From Portunus trituberculatus (lineage: Eukaryota; Arthropoda; Malacostraca; Decapoda; Portunidae): DNA of 64,000 nt. The position numbers and the translations under genes are program-made. Shown here in pieces: positions 1 to 10,289 of this stretch. The DNA lies in assembly GCF_017591435.1 (NCBI RefSeq), contig NC_059287.1:7577875-7641874 (forward strand), in the 5' to 3' direction. The notes below the pieces were generated by a model. It made no database searches, was not told where the DNA came from, and saw only the letters and a list, made by a program, of their open reading frames with translations. Within the stretch, counting starts at the first letter, position 1. Every line of letters starts with the position of its first letter.

Positions 1-1058
1 AATCTCTTAATTCTAATTTACTAGATAAAATCCCATCTATGTTTGTATACATCATTTTTAATCTCTTGTTCTTATCATTTTTAGTTAAACTTGCTCCATT
101 CTTTTCTCTTCTTTCTCTTTTATATACCATTTCCTTATCCTGTCTCCTATAATTCTCCAAAAAAATGCCTTCTTCTCCTCCTCTGACCTTTCATTATTTT
201 TTTCTCTTGCTTCTGCCACCAGTTCATTGTGTCTCTTCCTTTCCTCCTCGTTTCTATTTTTCTTTATATATATATATCTTTGCAACCTTCTGTTTCTCTG
301 AGTTTCATTTTTCTATATAGTACTTCTGCTGCTGCTTGTGATTTTAGTAATATCTTAATTGGTCTCACTGTTCCTTCTTGATATGGTCCCATTCTATGGA
401 TTTCTTCTACTTCCTCTTCTAAGTTCTGTCTATCCTCGTCATTCAGATGTTTTAGTAGGTCTTTTACTGATTTCATTTCGTCTTTTTCCCTTCTTGGTCT
501 ATATTTAACATTTTTTCTTTCAGTCCAAAAATAATTACACTCTTCTTTTTTCCGCAATTTCTCTTACTAAATTTTCTTTTTCTTGAGGACTCCTATCATT
601 TTGCTTGTCATATTTTCATCTCTTTCTTTTAACTGTTCTTGAAATACTTCTTGAAATGATTCCTTGTCTTTCTTATCTTGGATTCTCCATGCTTGTACTT
701 CTTTTTTAATCACGTCTTGTACTCTTTCTTCTTCTTTGTTAACTAGATCTTTTAGCTTTTCTTTTTTTTTCTCGGCTTTACCGAGTCCTTCTTCCATCAA
801 TTTCTTATAGTTCGCTATTTGGACTTTTAATTCTTCATTTTCGGTTCTTAGCCTAGTTTCGTTTTCTTCCACTCTTTTTATCCTTTCTTTCAATTTCTGG
901 AGCTCTTTATCCTGTTCTTCATTCTCTTTCATTCCCATACTCTCCTTTATCAATTTATCTAATTTACGTTCGATAGTTAAGACTCTATCAAATAGTGAAG
1001 TTTGCGCCGTATCAAAGCCTTCAAATTCTCTTTTCTCTCTCACCAACATTGTCATCAT
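1..1058 (-). pseudogene. LINE-A copy A1: ORF1 and the first residues of the endonuclease
   Basis: Minus-strand 5' part of a non-LTR retrotransposon, running off the left edge. The first segment (1058 to 567) is a highly charged coiled coil, with heptad-like K/E/L runs over about 100 residues. The next (557 to 264) carries the RRM-like/C-terminal part, with motifs RMGPYQEGTVRPIKILLKSQ and KLRETEGCKDIYI. The third (285 to 85) ends FFWRIIGDRIRKWYIKEKEE then MEQV and a stop. Together these resemble the L1-type ORF1 protein (coiled coil, RRM, basic C-terminal domain), an RNA-binding chaperone of retrotransposition. The same order is seen at 5836-6824, 21962-22200 and 48950-49740. The frame is broken at least twice. 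Below position 60 the minus strand reads MMYTNIDG, the start of the endonuclease. An A7 run at 159-165 (T7 in the sense strand) lies where ORF1 overlaps the upstream-extended ORF2 frame. Confidence 0.75.
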
Positions 1059-1255
1059 CAGCTTTCATTCTTTCCCCTTGTCACATACCTGCATTTAGAT
1101 GGAATATCTTTCTCACTCATTATTATTTAACACTGTATTCATGAAAAAAAAAATGAGTCCACACTTATCGCCCAGGCCACTGTAAACCCAAACAAAGGTA
1201 GTGAAGATCAGCTGATTGTCGGGAGCGACGGTATCGCGTCCTTCCTCTGCTGCGT

Positions 1256-1257
<2 letters not shown>
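1059..1257 (-). other. LINE-A 5' untranslated region (copy A1)
   Basis: This stretch is nearly identical in order to 49741-49920, which also lies directly upstream of a LINE-A coiled-coil ORF1. Both contain the GCATTTAGATGG block, the CGCCCAGGCCACTG block and the ATCAGCTGAT block followed by CGGGAGCGACGGTA (written on the + strand). The sense strand therefore begins ACGAGACGC immediately after an AC repeat. It is called a 5' UTR because it precedes ORF1 in two independent copies and has no shared reading frame. It may hold the internal promoter expected of such elements, but no promoter motif can be assigned by eye. Confidence 0.6.

Positions 1258-1288
<31 letters not shown>
1258..1288. repeat. 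(TG)n microsatellite at the 5' end of LINE-A copy A1
   Basis: About 15 TG units abut the start of the LINE-A 5' UTR. On the element's sense strand this is an AC repeat directly before the first element base, matching the AC tail found at the 3' ends of other copies. Confidence 0.95.
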
Positions 1289-1292
<4 letters not shown>

Positions 1293-1986
1293 CACCTTCT
1301 TCGCCCCTGCTTGTCGGTAACAATCTGGTCCTCCACCCTCGGAGCCTTGCGTACCTGCACATCATCTGTGAGGAAGAAGAGGTAAAGGAATGTTCATGAC
1401 CTTAGTTCATGACTGTACATTATTTAGCCTTGGCCTCTAAGAAGTCTTATATGACATCCTGGCAAAGCAAAAGCATTACTGATATCTTAAATGTTGAATT
1501 ACCTTACTTGTCACATCTGCATCTGCATACTTATTTGTAAGAGGCAAAATAAAATCATACATATATAATGGAGACTCAATGCTCGAATTTGATTAATTCC
1601 AAATGGCTGTTTGAGTATCAAAAAGTTAGACTATCGATATCTACAAATCAGGTAATTTGTTCTAATCTTAGCAAAACCAAGTTTATAAAAACTTCAATGT
1701 AATTTTTTTGTAATCTTGATTTGTACATATTGTAAGTGGTCTTTTTTTTTTTTTTTTTTTTAATATCCTGGACTATAGCGCCTGTAAATAACTGGAATAG
1801 TATTGGAAGTGCTGTTAAGCTTCCACCCATTAGTGGCGCAGGCAGTTTTATTTATAGTAGTACCCATATTAGGGCCTATATCACCATCCAAGTGCATCTT
1901 TGGTGTAACCACATAGAATCTGGTTATCATAGTGACATGTAGGTAACTTTAAGCCACTTGACAAATGACAAAGTTTCAAGGCTGTA
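1289..1986. other. Unassigned, no gene seen
   Basis: AT-rich sequence with a poly-T tract at about 1741-1762. No conserved protein motif was found in any frame. The short open frames here do not resemble a known family. The poly-T could be the A-tail of a minus-strand retroposed sequence joined to the tRNA-like block at 1987-2062, but no target-site duplication was identified. Confidence 0.4.
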
Positions 1987-2062
1987 CTTGGTAGGATTCG
2001 AACCTACGCATGGACGACTGCCCGATCCCACGATCACTATCTTATCCACTATGCCATCGTAG
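1987..2062 (-). repeat. tRNA-like block, probable head of a tRNA-derived SINE
   Basis: Read on the minus strand, this begins CTACGATGGCATAGTGG and ends GTAGGTTCGAATCCTACC. It contains an A-box-like TGGCATAGTGG (2046-2056) and a perfect B-box-like GGTTCGAATCC (1994-2004), the two internal Pol III promoter elements. The T-arm pairs (GTAGG with CCTAC), but the acceptor ends do not pair and the spacing between boxes is longer than in a standard tRNA. It is therefore a tRNA-derived SINE head or a pseudogene rather than a working tRNA gene. The SINE body would extend to lower coordinates, where its end cannot be located. Confidence 0.5.
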
Positions 2063-2680
2063 AAGAGGAGAGGAGAAAGGTGGGGAGGAGGGATGTCATT
2101 GGAGGACAAATCATCATCCATGAAAACATCTGGTGTGATTCCTGTGAACTCATCAGAGGAGGGATGTGGCTCACTAACACTTACACTTGCACTAGATTCT
2201 TTATTTTCACCACCAATAAGCCTTTTTGGTGTCATTGTAAGTTTCTAAATGAAAAAACTACCAACAAAATGCAGAAGAATGTGGTTTTTCTCAAGACTGC
2301 AGTAGGACTAGGGATGTGAACCGGTATCCAGTATACTGGAATACCAGCATTTTTTTTTTTTTTTTTTACCAGTAATCTGGTATCAGAACAGGACAATAGC
2401 GGCGGCAGAGAGGGAGAGGCCAGAGCTTTGTTTACAACTATGTGTGTGGCTATTCGATTACCAGATATTTTCACCACTAATAAGCCTTTGGTGTTAATGC
2501 AAATTTATAAATGAAAAACTACAGACAGAACACACAAGAATGTTATTCTGAAGACTGCAGCAGCACAATTGGCAGAGGGGTGGAGGGAGAGGCTAGGGAG
2601 TCTTTGTTTACAACCACATGTGTGGTCGTTTTGACTATCAAGTAATTTTTCAAGTATTAAATAAAACTTTTGTGTTCAAA
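2063..2680. other. Unassigned, low-complexity patches
   Basis: Contains a poly-T tract (about 2350-2367) and two partly similar blocks near 2220-2310 and 2480-2560, each reading roughly CACCA(C)TAATAAGCCTTT...GTTAATGCAAA...GAAAAACTAC...AAGACTGCAG. These look like a diverged tandem duplication of about 260 bases. No coding motif was seen. Confidence 0.4.
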
Positions 2681-3477
2681 TGCAGTTCAATATTAACGAG
2701 TGCAGGGTGCTGAGAGTGGGTAGAGATAACCCAAACAATAGGTACACAATAGATAAACGTGACACTAGGAAGTTCCAAGTATGAGAAAGATTTAGGAGTC
2801 ATAGTTAGCTCTGATCTCAATACAAGGAAACAATGTATCGAGGCCAGAAATAAGGTGAATAGAGTATTAGGTTTCATCTTTAGAAGTGTTAAAAGCAGGA
2901 GTCCCAAAGTAATACTAAAATTATACTTGGCGCTGGTCAGGCCACATCTTGACTATGCAGTACAATTCTGGTCCCCACATTACAGGAAGGACAAAGCTCT
3001 GTTGGAGTCAGTGCAAAGGAGGATGACTAAAAGGATACAGGGAATGAGGGATATACCTACCCTATGAAGAGAGACTGAAAAAACTTAGTCTGCATTCCTT
3101 AGAGAGACGTAGGTTAAGAGGAGACCTGATAGAAGTATTTAAGTGGTATAAGGGTTTTAACAAAGGGGATATGAATGTAGTTCTTAGGATCAGTAGCAGG
3201 ACAGAACCAGAAATAATGGGTTTAAACTTGAAAAATTCAGGTTTAGGAAGGAAATGGGAAGGAACTGGTTTTCAAACAGAGTGGTTGATGAGTGGAATAG
3301 TCTCAGTGGGCATGTAGTCAGGGCTGAGTCAATAGGCAGCTTTAAAAGAAGGTTAGATAAATTAATGGATGGGGAAGATAGATGGAATTAGGTAGATTAA
3401 GCACACTGGGACTGCCTCGTATAGGCCTGGCGGCCTCTTGCAGCTTCCCTCCTTTCTTATGTTCTTATGTTCTTATG
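2681..3477 (+). pseudogene. LINE-E 3' fragment: reverse transcriptase C-terminal region and 3' end
   Basis: The coding part, broken into two frames, has motifs EKDLGVIVSSDL, ALVRPHLDYAVQFWSPH and ESVQRRMTKRIQGM, then EERLKKLSLHSLERRRLRGDLIEVFK in the next frame. These are the hallmarks of the thumb and C-terminal region of CR1/L2/Rex-type reverse transcriptases. The copy is 5' truncated, beginning just upstream of the thumb, and shifts frame near 3067. It ends in three exact copies of the octamer TTCTTATG (3454-3477). Short 3'-terminal octamer repeats are known from CR1-type elements. It is a different family from LINE-A, whose tail is an AC repeat. Confidence 0.75.
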
Positions 3478-3833
3478 TATTGAAAAGTTTGACTATTAAG
3501 ATGATCAAGTATTGAGTCTCCACTGTATGTTGAATTTTTATGTATCAAAATACATTCTCATGAAATAAATGTTTTTTTTGTCAATTCCTGGATTTTTGCC
3601 TGTCAGTTCTTCCTGAGGTGGTGTACCTGTTGATATAGCTTTTTTGTTGGGTATGAGTGGTCTAAAAATGACTATAAACATTCATATAATTGATATTAAA
3701 ATAAAAAGAAATGATAACATGGGAAAAACTGCTTCACGATTCGAATAAACGCTGATTTAACCAATGAAAAACTGCCCTAACCCAGTTGAATTGCGAGCAT
3801 CCCCTTTATGTAAGTCGAAAAATGACGAGCTGA

Positions 3834-5090
3834 GACTAAGTTAACTAGGGAAAACAGTATTATATGAAACAACAGAAGAAATGAGTGAACTGATGAATGA
3901 GAGCTTTAGATCAGTATTTAATGTAGAAAGAAATATCATAGAACAAAACGACAAAGTGGGACAGGAAGGGTTACGAAACATTATGGTGCATAAACAAAGG
4001 AAATTAGTAAGTTACTAGAAAAGATAGAGGTAAGAAAAGCAATAGGGTCAGATGGAGTGTCAGGATGGATACTGAAAGAATGTAGAAAACAATTGGTAGA
4101 CCTAATTTGGGATGTGATCAACAGTTCATTAACAAAAGAAAAGTATCTAGGGAATGGAAAAAAGAAATATAGTCCCAATATATAAAGGAGGGAAATGGAC
4201 TGAGCCCTTTAATTATAGACCTCTGTCAATGACTAGTGTTGTGGGAAAGCTCTGTGAAATTGTGATTAAAGAAAAATGGCTGGACTAGCTGGAGGAAAAT
4301 GAGATCATAAGTAACTCCCAATTTGGATTTAGAGAGGACAATCATGTATAACAAATCTGTTTCTATACTCAGGTAACAGATGAGATACAAGGGAGAGATG
4401 GATGGGTAGACACAGTGTACTTAGATATTAAAAAAAGCTTTTGACAGAGTACCACATTGAAGACTCCTATGGAAAATATAACATATAGGAGGAGTACAGG
4501 GAAGTATCTTAAGCTGGATGAGGGACTACTTAACAGAAAGAGAAATGAGTACAGTGATAAGAAACACCCCATCAAATTGGAGCACAGTAACTAGTGGCGT
4601 ACCACAGGGATCAGTGCTGGCACCAAGTGTTCAAAAATTATATTAACAACATACATAAGAACCTGAGTAACTACATAAATTTGTTTGCTGATTATGCAAA
4701 ACTCTTGGGAGTAATAAGAAACAATGAGGATTGTACAGAATTGCAGAGAGGTATCAATAAGATCTGGGAATAGAGTCAGGAATGGAAATTAGAATTTAAT
4801 GCCAAAGAATGTCATGTGATGGAAATGGGTAAAAATAATAGAAAGCCTATGTGGGAGTATAAAATGGTAGAGGAGATTATAGTGAAAAAGAAGGAAGAGA
4901 AAAACCTGGGAGTGATTATACAAGACACTTTGTTCCCCCAAAAAGACACATAAATGAGTTATTTGCTTCAACATAAAAGACACTAACAAATATCAGGGTG
5001 GCATTTAACTACATGGACAAGAGTATGATGAAAAAAGATCATAACCATGATGATAAGACCTAAACTTGAATATGCAGCAGTGGTAAAGTC
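3834..5090 (+). pseudogene. Degenerate LINE-A-related reverse transcriptase copy
   Basis: Recognisable in pieces across all three forward frames. GSDGVSGWILKECRK is the pre-RT linker. YRPLSMTSVVGKLCEI-like sequence follows, then an SGVPQGSVLAP box near 4595-4625. At about 4681-4700 is LFADYAKLLGVI, where the second catalytic aspartate of the FADD box is replaced by tyrosine. Next come EEKNLGVIIQDTL and MIRPKLEYAA just before the 3' break. Many stops and shifts make it inactive. Its block order matches the LINE-A copies at 8000-9340 and 49995-51690 but it is more diverged. It breaks off inside the thumb with no AC tail. Confidence 0.7.
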
Positions 5091-5569
5091 ATTTATTAAT
5101 AATCATTTCTTCATCACTGATGTACCACATTTTTTTTCTCTCTCTCTTCCCTCTATCCACACACGTACCTTAAAACAACTCCCGTTCTTTCCTCCAGCTT
5201 TCCCTGGAGAATTCACAGGTCACATTCCTTTCTCTCCATTCTGACCTCTTCTGATTGGCCTAGTTCTGCAACCTGATTGGTTGGTTCTACGTCTGAGAGA
5301 CACAGGGACTCTGTTGTGGACTGAACGTTACAAAATTGCTTCAGATACATTCAGTCCATTTTGTTAGCAGACTGAGCATCGAGAGCGTGCAGGTAGTAAG
5401 CTTACACTGCCTGAGACCTCAATGCACACCACTTCCTACCAAGTGGTTGTAATCCTTTAATTGTTCACACCATGTGCTTGCTGCATCTACACTCCATAGA
5501 CATCTATTCATTTTCCCCATATAACCTATAATGATACACCTCTCCCCTTCCCCACATATACAGACACAT
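5091..5569. other. Unassigned, no gene seen
   Basis: No coding or RNA feature was recognised. Moderately pyrimidine-rich near 5135-5240. It lies between a degenerate LINE and the AC repeat into which LINE-A copy A' appears to be inserted, so it may be the pre-existing flank of that microsatellite. Confidence 0.4.
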
Positions 5570-5623
5570 CCACACACACACACACACACATGCATGCACA
5601 CACACACACACACACACACACAC
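5570..5623. repeat. (CA)n microsatellite at the 5' end of LINE-A'
   Basis: About 54 bases of CA with one TGCATG interruption, directly followed by the GC-rich 5' UTR of the LINE-A' copy. This pairs with the CA repeat at its 3' end (9565-9588). Confidence 0.95.
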
Positions 5624-5835
5624 CGTCGCCGAGAGAGGACGGCTCGTCTCCGGCTGTGGACGGAAAGAGGAGAAACTACCTATGGTGTTACAGGGCCCAG
5701 GTATCTCTGTGTTAATGTCCTATTGTCGCATAGTGTAGAAAGTGGGCCATTTTCAAGCGGGATATGGAGAGTGGTCGCTGAGCGGAGAGTGTGGGCGGTG
5801 ATTGTTTTGGCCGTAATCAGCTAACGATAACAATC

Positions 5836-6824
5836 ATGGCGTCCATGCCTCAACAAGCCCGGGACTTTGAAGGGTTCGTGACTACTCCAAGAGGACTGGA
5901 GAAATTAGATATGGATGCAACAATTCAGGCATTAGAAAGTAAGTTCCTAAACATTTTATCCATAGAAGAAACACTGGATAGAGTCATAGCGGAGAATGAT
6001 TCCTTCAAAAGAGATCTATTTGTTAACGATAGAGAACAAAGAGCTATTAAGGGAAAAAGTAGAAATGGAGAAAGAAAACCAACAACTAAGGAAACAATGT
6101 GAAGAGATGAAGGCTAAACTAGAAATGGAGAAGAAAATATCCGAAGGGGACTTGAGGAAGGAGGAATGCCTTAACCTAATTGATGCCAGGATGAAAGAAG
6201 TGAACCATGAACATCAGGAGGTACAAAGGTCCTTTAGGGAGATAGTGAAAAAGCAGGAAGAGGAAAATCAAGTGATTATGCAGAGTGAAATGGTAAAGGC
6301 ACTAAAGGAAAATGAGTATGTGGTGAGAGATATTGCTGAAAAGAAAAAATGCGTGATCATAACAGGATTGAGGGAGGAAACTAACAGGAACTGGCAGGAT
6401 AGGAGGGATAAGGATAATGACAGGATTAAGTCTTTACTGAATAAGATCTCAGTAAAAGAAGAGGGCCTATATGCTGAGGTAGAAGAAAGTGTGAGATTAG
6501 GAGCTTTTGAGGAAGGAAAGAATAGACCATTAAAATTGAAATTAAAGAGTCAGGTGGCAGCTGAGGCCTTGCTGAGGAGGGCTGGAAACTTAAGGACTCG
6601 GAGGAAACCAAAACAATTTACATAAGAAATACGTCACAGGATGAACGAATGAAAATGAAAGAGCTTGTAACTGAAGTGAAAGAGAGGAATGACGAAAGAA
6701 CAGAGGAGGAAAAGACCAAGTTTTTTTGGAGGATGAGAAATGGGAGGCTAAAGAAGTGGTGGATAAAACAGACGGAATATACATTACATGGAAGAAAGAG
6801 ACTAGGAATGGAATACAAGTGACT
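5836..6824 (+). pseudogene. LINE-A' ORF1, coiled-coil/L1-ORF1p-like
   Basis: The ATG at 5836 is chosen because MASMPQQARDFEGFVTTP matches the FEGFDTAQTS start region of copy A1. Residues about 40-150 form a charged coiled coil (LRKQCEEMKAKLEMEKK). It continues to KKKCVIITGLREETN and SVRLGAFEEGKNRPLKLKLK, corresponding to the RRM-like core, and to a basic end KFFWRMRNGRLKKWWIKQ after a frame break at about 6596. The domain order parallels the trimeric RNA-binding ORF1 protein of L1; similarity is by layout, not proven. A shift near 6000-6060 joins the first and second segments. T7 at 6721-6727 lies where the ORF2 frame (-1) opens, and the ORF1 frame stops at about 6822. Confidence 0.65.
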
Positions 6825-8126
6825 TACATGAATATAGATGTATTTCTGTCTAAGAGGCTAGAATGTATGGATTACCTAAGAAATAATGAACCCGACATAA
6901 TGTGTGTGGTGGAAACAAAGCTAAGGCCCGAAATAAAGCTAGATTGGTTTGTTGTAAAACACTACAAAGTATGGAGAAATGATAGAAAAAATAAAGGAGG
7001 TGGTGGTATAATGGTTCTTACTAAGGAAGATCTGAAAGTGAAGGAGGTGAACTATAGTAAGAGAAATGAGGAAGTGATAAGTATGCTTATAACAGATGGT
7101 AAGAGGGACATTAATATTATAACAGTATACATACCACCCAGAACCAGTGCTTGGGAATATGAACAGTATCAAATGGTGATGAGAAATACTCTAGACAGAA
7201 TGAAGCAAGAACTCATCAGAAAGGATAGAGTGATGATAGTCGGGGACTTTAGTTGTAAAGAAATAGTGTGGGACTACGAAGTGGTGAACGGTGTTGAGTG
7301 GGCAGAGGAATTGTTAAATGTAGCAACAAATAACTTGATGACACAGTGGGTGAGATCACCAACAAGGTGCAGGGGACAAGATGTTGCAGCAAGGTTGGAT
7401 TTGGTATTTACCAGGGGCATCTCTCTAAAAGAGGAAATTGAACATGAATGTCCCTTGGGGAGAAGCGATCATGATGTCCTAAGCTTTGAGCTGGATACGG
7501 AATTAAGCACGAATAAGATTGTGGAACACAGGGAGGAAAAATTAATTTATATTAGGGCAAATTATAACCATATAAGGGAGTTCTTTAATGAAATTGACTG
7601 GTCTGTGGTATACCAGGAAAGAGATATACAATTGAAATACGATAAATTTATGGATTTATATAACTCTGCTGTGAAAAAGTTTGTGCCATATCATAGAAAG
7701 AGGACTTTAACATCAAGAGAAGTTTACTGTTTAGCAAGAAATAGATATGTTGAAGTAAGGAGAACACCACAAAAGGAATATGAACAGAGGGTGGTGGAAA
7801 AGTGTGATAGTGACACTAAAATGTTTTACAAATTAATAAATGGAAAACTAAATATAAGGGAGGGAATAGAAAAGGTAAAAAATGGGGAAGAAGTATATGA
7901 GGATGCTGGAGATATAGCTGAAATTTTGAACGACAACTTTTGCAAAGTGTTTATAAAGGAGGAGCATTTTATAGGAGAAAGGCCTACGGAAATAAAGCAA
8001 ATGCAGGACATCATGGTTACTAAGGAAGATGTAAGGAAAATTATAAGCAATATGGATATTAATAAATCAATGGGGCCTGATGGCATATCTGGGAGGTTGC
8101 TAAAGAATGTAAGGTTCAATTGTTGA
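6726..8126 (+). pseudogene. LINE-A' endonuclease and start of reverse transcriptase
   Basis: A 466-codon open frame. Residues about 35-265 are an exonuclease-endonuclease-phosphatase (APE-type) domain, which nicks target DNA for target-primed reverse transcription. Visible motifs are YMNID, PDIMCVVETKL, TVYIPPRT, VMIVGDFSCKEIVWD, RLDLVFTRG and GRSDHDVL. The usual GDFN has become GDFS, replacing a conserved catalytic asparagine. About residues 290-460 are the linker, ending in the pre-RT motif MGPDGISGRLLKN. The frame ends in a premature stop where one base has shifted, and the reverse transcriptase continues in the next frame at 8120. The first codons lie in the -1 overlap with ORF1, so the natural start could be the internal methionine before NID or a frameshift. 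Confidence 0.75.
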
Positions 8127-9534
8127 ACCCCGTATTTGATATTGTGGAAACCTCCATACGAACAGGAATAGTCCCGAAAGAGTGGAAAAGAGCTGACATT
8201 GTGCCTATATATATGAATGGTAGTAGAATGGAACCACTAAATTATAGACCAGTATCGTTGACTAGTATATTGTGCAAGGTATGTGAAGAAGTAATTAAAG
8301 CTAAGTGGAGTGAGTATCTAGAAAGTGAAAACATTCTGAGTGAAAGACAGTTTGGTTTCAGAAAAGGAAGATCGCGCGTATCCAATTTATTATGTTTTTA
8401 TTCAAGAGTGACTGACATACTACAACATAGAGAGGGATGGGTGGATGCTATCTACCTGGACTTGAGAAAGGCCTTTGATAAAGTACCACACAATAGACTG
8501 ATGTGGAAACTAAAGAAGATTGGAGGAGTAAATGATAAACTAGCAAAATGGATGGAAAATTACTTAGTGGGAAGAGAAATGAGAACAGTGGTGAGAGGAA
8601 GGAAGTCCGAGTGGAAGAAGGTAACCAGTGGAGTTCCACAAGGGTCAGTGCTTGGTCCCATCATGTTTTTATTTATGTTAATGATATGCCAGTAGGAATT
8701 GACAGTTACATGAACATGTTTTGGACGATACTAAAATTATGAGGAGAGTAAAGAATGTGGAAGATTGTAACAAGTTACAGGAAGATCTTGATAAAATATA
8801 TGAGTGGAGTAAAGAGTGGCAGATGGAATTTAATATAGACAAGAGCCATGTTATGAAAATGGGAAGAAGTAGATACAGACCAAACAGGGATTACAGGCTG
8901 GGTGATGAGAAAATTAAAGAGACCAATGAGGAGAAAGACTTAGGAGTAACCGTGCAAAACACTTTGTCACCGGAGAAACACATTAACAAGATATTTTGGA
9001 AAACATATAACATGCTTCAAAATATTGGCCTTGCATTCCACTACCTAGATGAAGGAATGATGAAGAAGATATTATGCACCTTAATAAGACCCCAGTTAGA
9101 ATATGCAGCTTGTGTCTGGTCACTGCATATGAAGAAAAATGTGAAGAAGGTGGAAAGGGTACAGAGGCTGGCAACAAGGATGGTACCAGGACTCAGGGAG
9201 TTAGACTATGAGGAAAGACTGAGGAAACTGGGGCTGACCACATTAGAAGAGAGAAGAACAAGAGGAGACATGATAACTATGTATAAATTGGTGAACAAGA
9301 TTGACATATTGGACAGAGTTGATAAAGGTGACCACAAGTAATCATCTCCGGGGACATGGAAAAAAATTAATAAAAGACATCTGTCTAAATGACGTGAGAA
9401 AATACAGTTTCCCGCATCGTAGCATTGATAAGTGGAATAAACTGAGCAGTGATGTCATTGACGCGGTGTGTGTTAATCAGATGAAAGAGAGATATGACAG
9501 GAGTGGACAAGGAGACAGGACACAGAGAGCTTAG
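8120..9534 (+). pseudogene. LINE-A' reverse transcriptase, fingers to C-terminus
   Basis: Three overlapping frames make up one reverse transcriptase. 8120-8695 has WKRADIVPIY, LNYRPVSLTSILCKV, RQFGFRKGRS, the catalytic VDAIYLDLRKAFDKV (first aspartate) and SGVPQGSVLGP. The FADD box is disrupted near 8719: only DDTKIM remains, after a one-base loss. 8721-9341 continues with EKDLGVTVQ, LIRPQLEYAACVWSLH, RVQRLATRMVPGL and TTLEERRTRGDMITMYKLVN. 9301-9534 completes the C-terminus (VRKYSFPHRSIDKWNKL), ending in a stop shortly before the 3' AC tail. The product would copy element RNA onto nicked DNA. No RNase H or zinc-knuckle C-terminus is present. Confidence 0.8.
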
Positions 9535-9564
9535 CTCAGGCCCTGTAATACACAAATAAGTAAA

Positions 9565-9673
<109 letters not shown>

Positions 9674-9738
9674 CTACTATACTGTACCTACGTACATTCA
9701 CTTTTGTAAAATGGATACAATGGAATAAGTATTACATC

Positions 9739-9763
9739 ACACACACACACACACATAAGAAAA
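9739..9763. repeat. (CA)n microsatellite preceding a 5'-truncated LINE-A
   Basis: A short AC repeat running into ACATAAGAAAATTAG, the first bases of a truncated LINE-A. The element's own sequence contains ACACATAAG here, so the junction could use AC microhomology. Confidence 0.85.
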
Positions 9764-10191
9764 TTAGAGAGGCTACAAAAAATGGCTACAAGAATGGTCC
9801 CAGAATTTGAAGGGATGACATATGAGGAGAGACTAAAGGCTATGGATCTACCAACCTTGGAACAAAGAAGGGAGAGAGGAGACCTGATACAAGTCTATAA
9901 ATTGATCAACGGAATGGACCAAGTGGATAATGAGAAACTGATCTTGAGAGAAGAATATGACATCCGAAGCACAAGATCGCATAGTAAAAAGCTGAGAAAG
10001 GGAAGATGTCTGAGAGATATTAAAAAATATAGTTTCCCGCAGAGATGTATTGAGACGTGGAACAGTTTAGATGAAGAAGTAGTGTCTGCAACGAGTGTGC
10101 ACACTTTTAAAGTAAGATTGGATAAGTGTAGATATGGAGACGGGGCCACACGAACATAAAGCCCAGGCCCTGTAAAACTACAACTAGGTAA

Positions 10192-10192
<1 letters not shown>
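9764..10192 (+). pseudogene. 5'-truncated LINE-A insertion: reverse transcriptase C-terminus
   Basis: Open from 9782 to 10159 (125 codons): MATRMVPEFEGMTYEERL, TLEQRRERGDLIQVYKLI, REEYDIRSTRSHSKKL, IKKYSFPQRCIETWNSL, ending at a stop before GCCCAGGCCCTG. This is the extreme C-terminus of the LINE-A reverse transcriptase and is almost identical to the end of the minus-strand copy at 49995-50390, so it is one of the youngest LINE-A pieces here. It ends CTAGGTAAATAC then an AC repeat, the standard 3' end. Same orientation as LINE-A' upstream and the fragment downstream. Confidence 0.8.

Positions 10193-10234
<42 letters not shown>
10193..10234. repeat. (AC)n tail of the LINE-A fragment at 9764-10192
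   Basis: About 21 AC units directly after CTAGGTAAATAC. Confidence 0.95.
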
Positions 10235-10236
<2 letters not shown>

Positions 10237-10289
10237 GGTGTGGTCACAGAGCTTGAAAAAAATATAAAAAAGATTAAAACAAATAAAAC

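Larger units (their letters stand above)
5624..9564 (+). mobile_element. LINE-A' near full-length non-LTR retrotransposon
   Basis: About 3.9 kb with the order expected of a two-ORF LINE: 5' UTR (5624-5835), coiled-coil/RRM-like ORF1 (5836-6824), then endonuclease and reverse transcriptase (6726-9534). The 3' end reads CAGGCCCTG, then AAGTAAATAC and an AC repeat. It is bounded by AC repeats on both sides, with no other recognisable target duplication. Frame breaks at about 5990-6060, 6596, 8120 and 8719 make it a dead copy, though domain order is complete. It is closely related to, but clearly diverged from, LINE-A copies A1 and the 22 kb and 49-51 kb copies. On its C-terminal layout I place it with CR1/L2-like elements; this needs a reverse-transcriptase phylogeny. 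Confidence 0.8.

Noticed and set aside
1987..2062. A functional tRNA gene
   Set aside because: Boxes A and B are good but the acceptor ends do not pair and the length is wrong, so it is listed as a SINE-like block.
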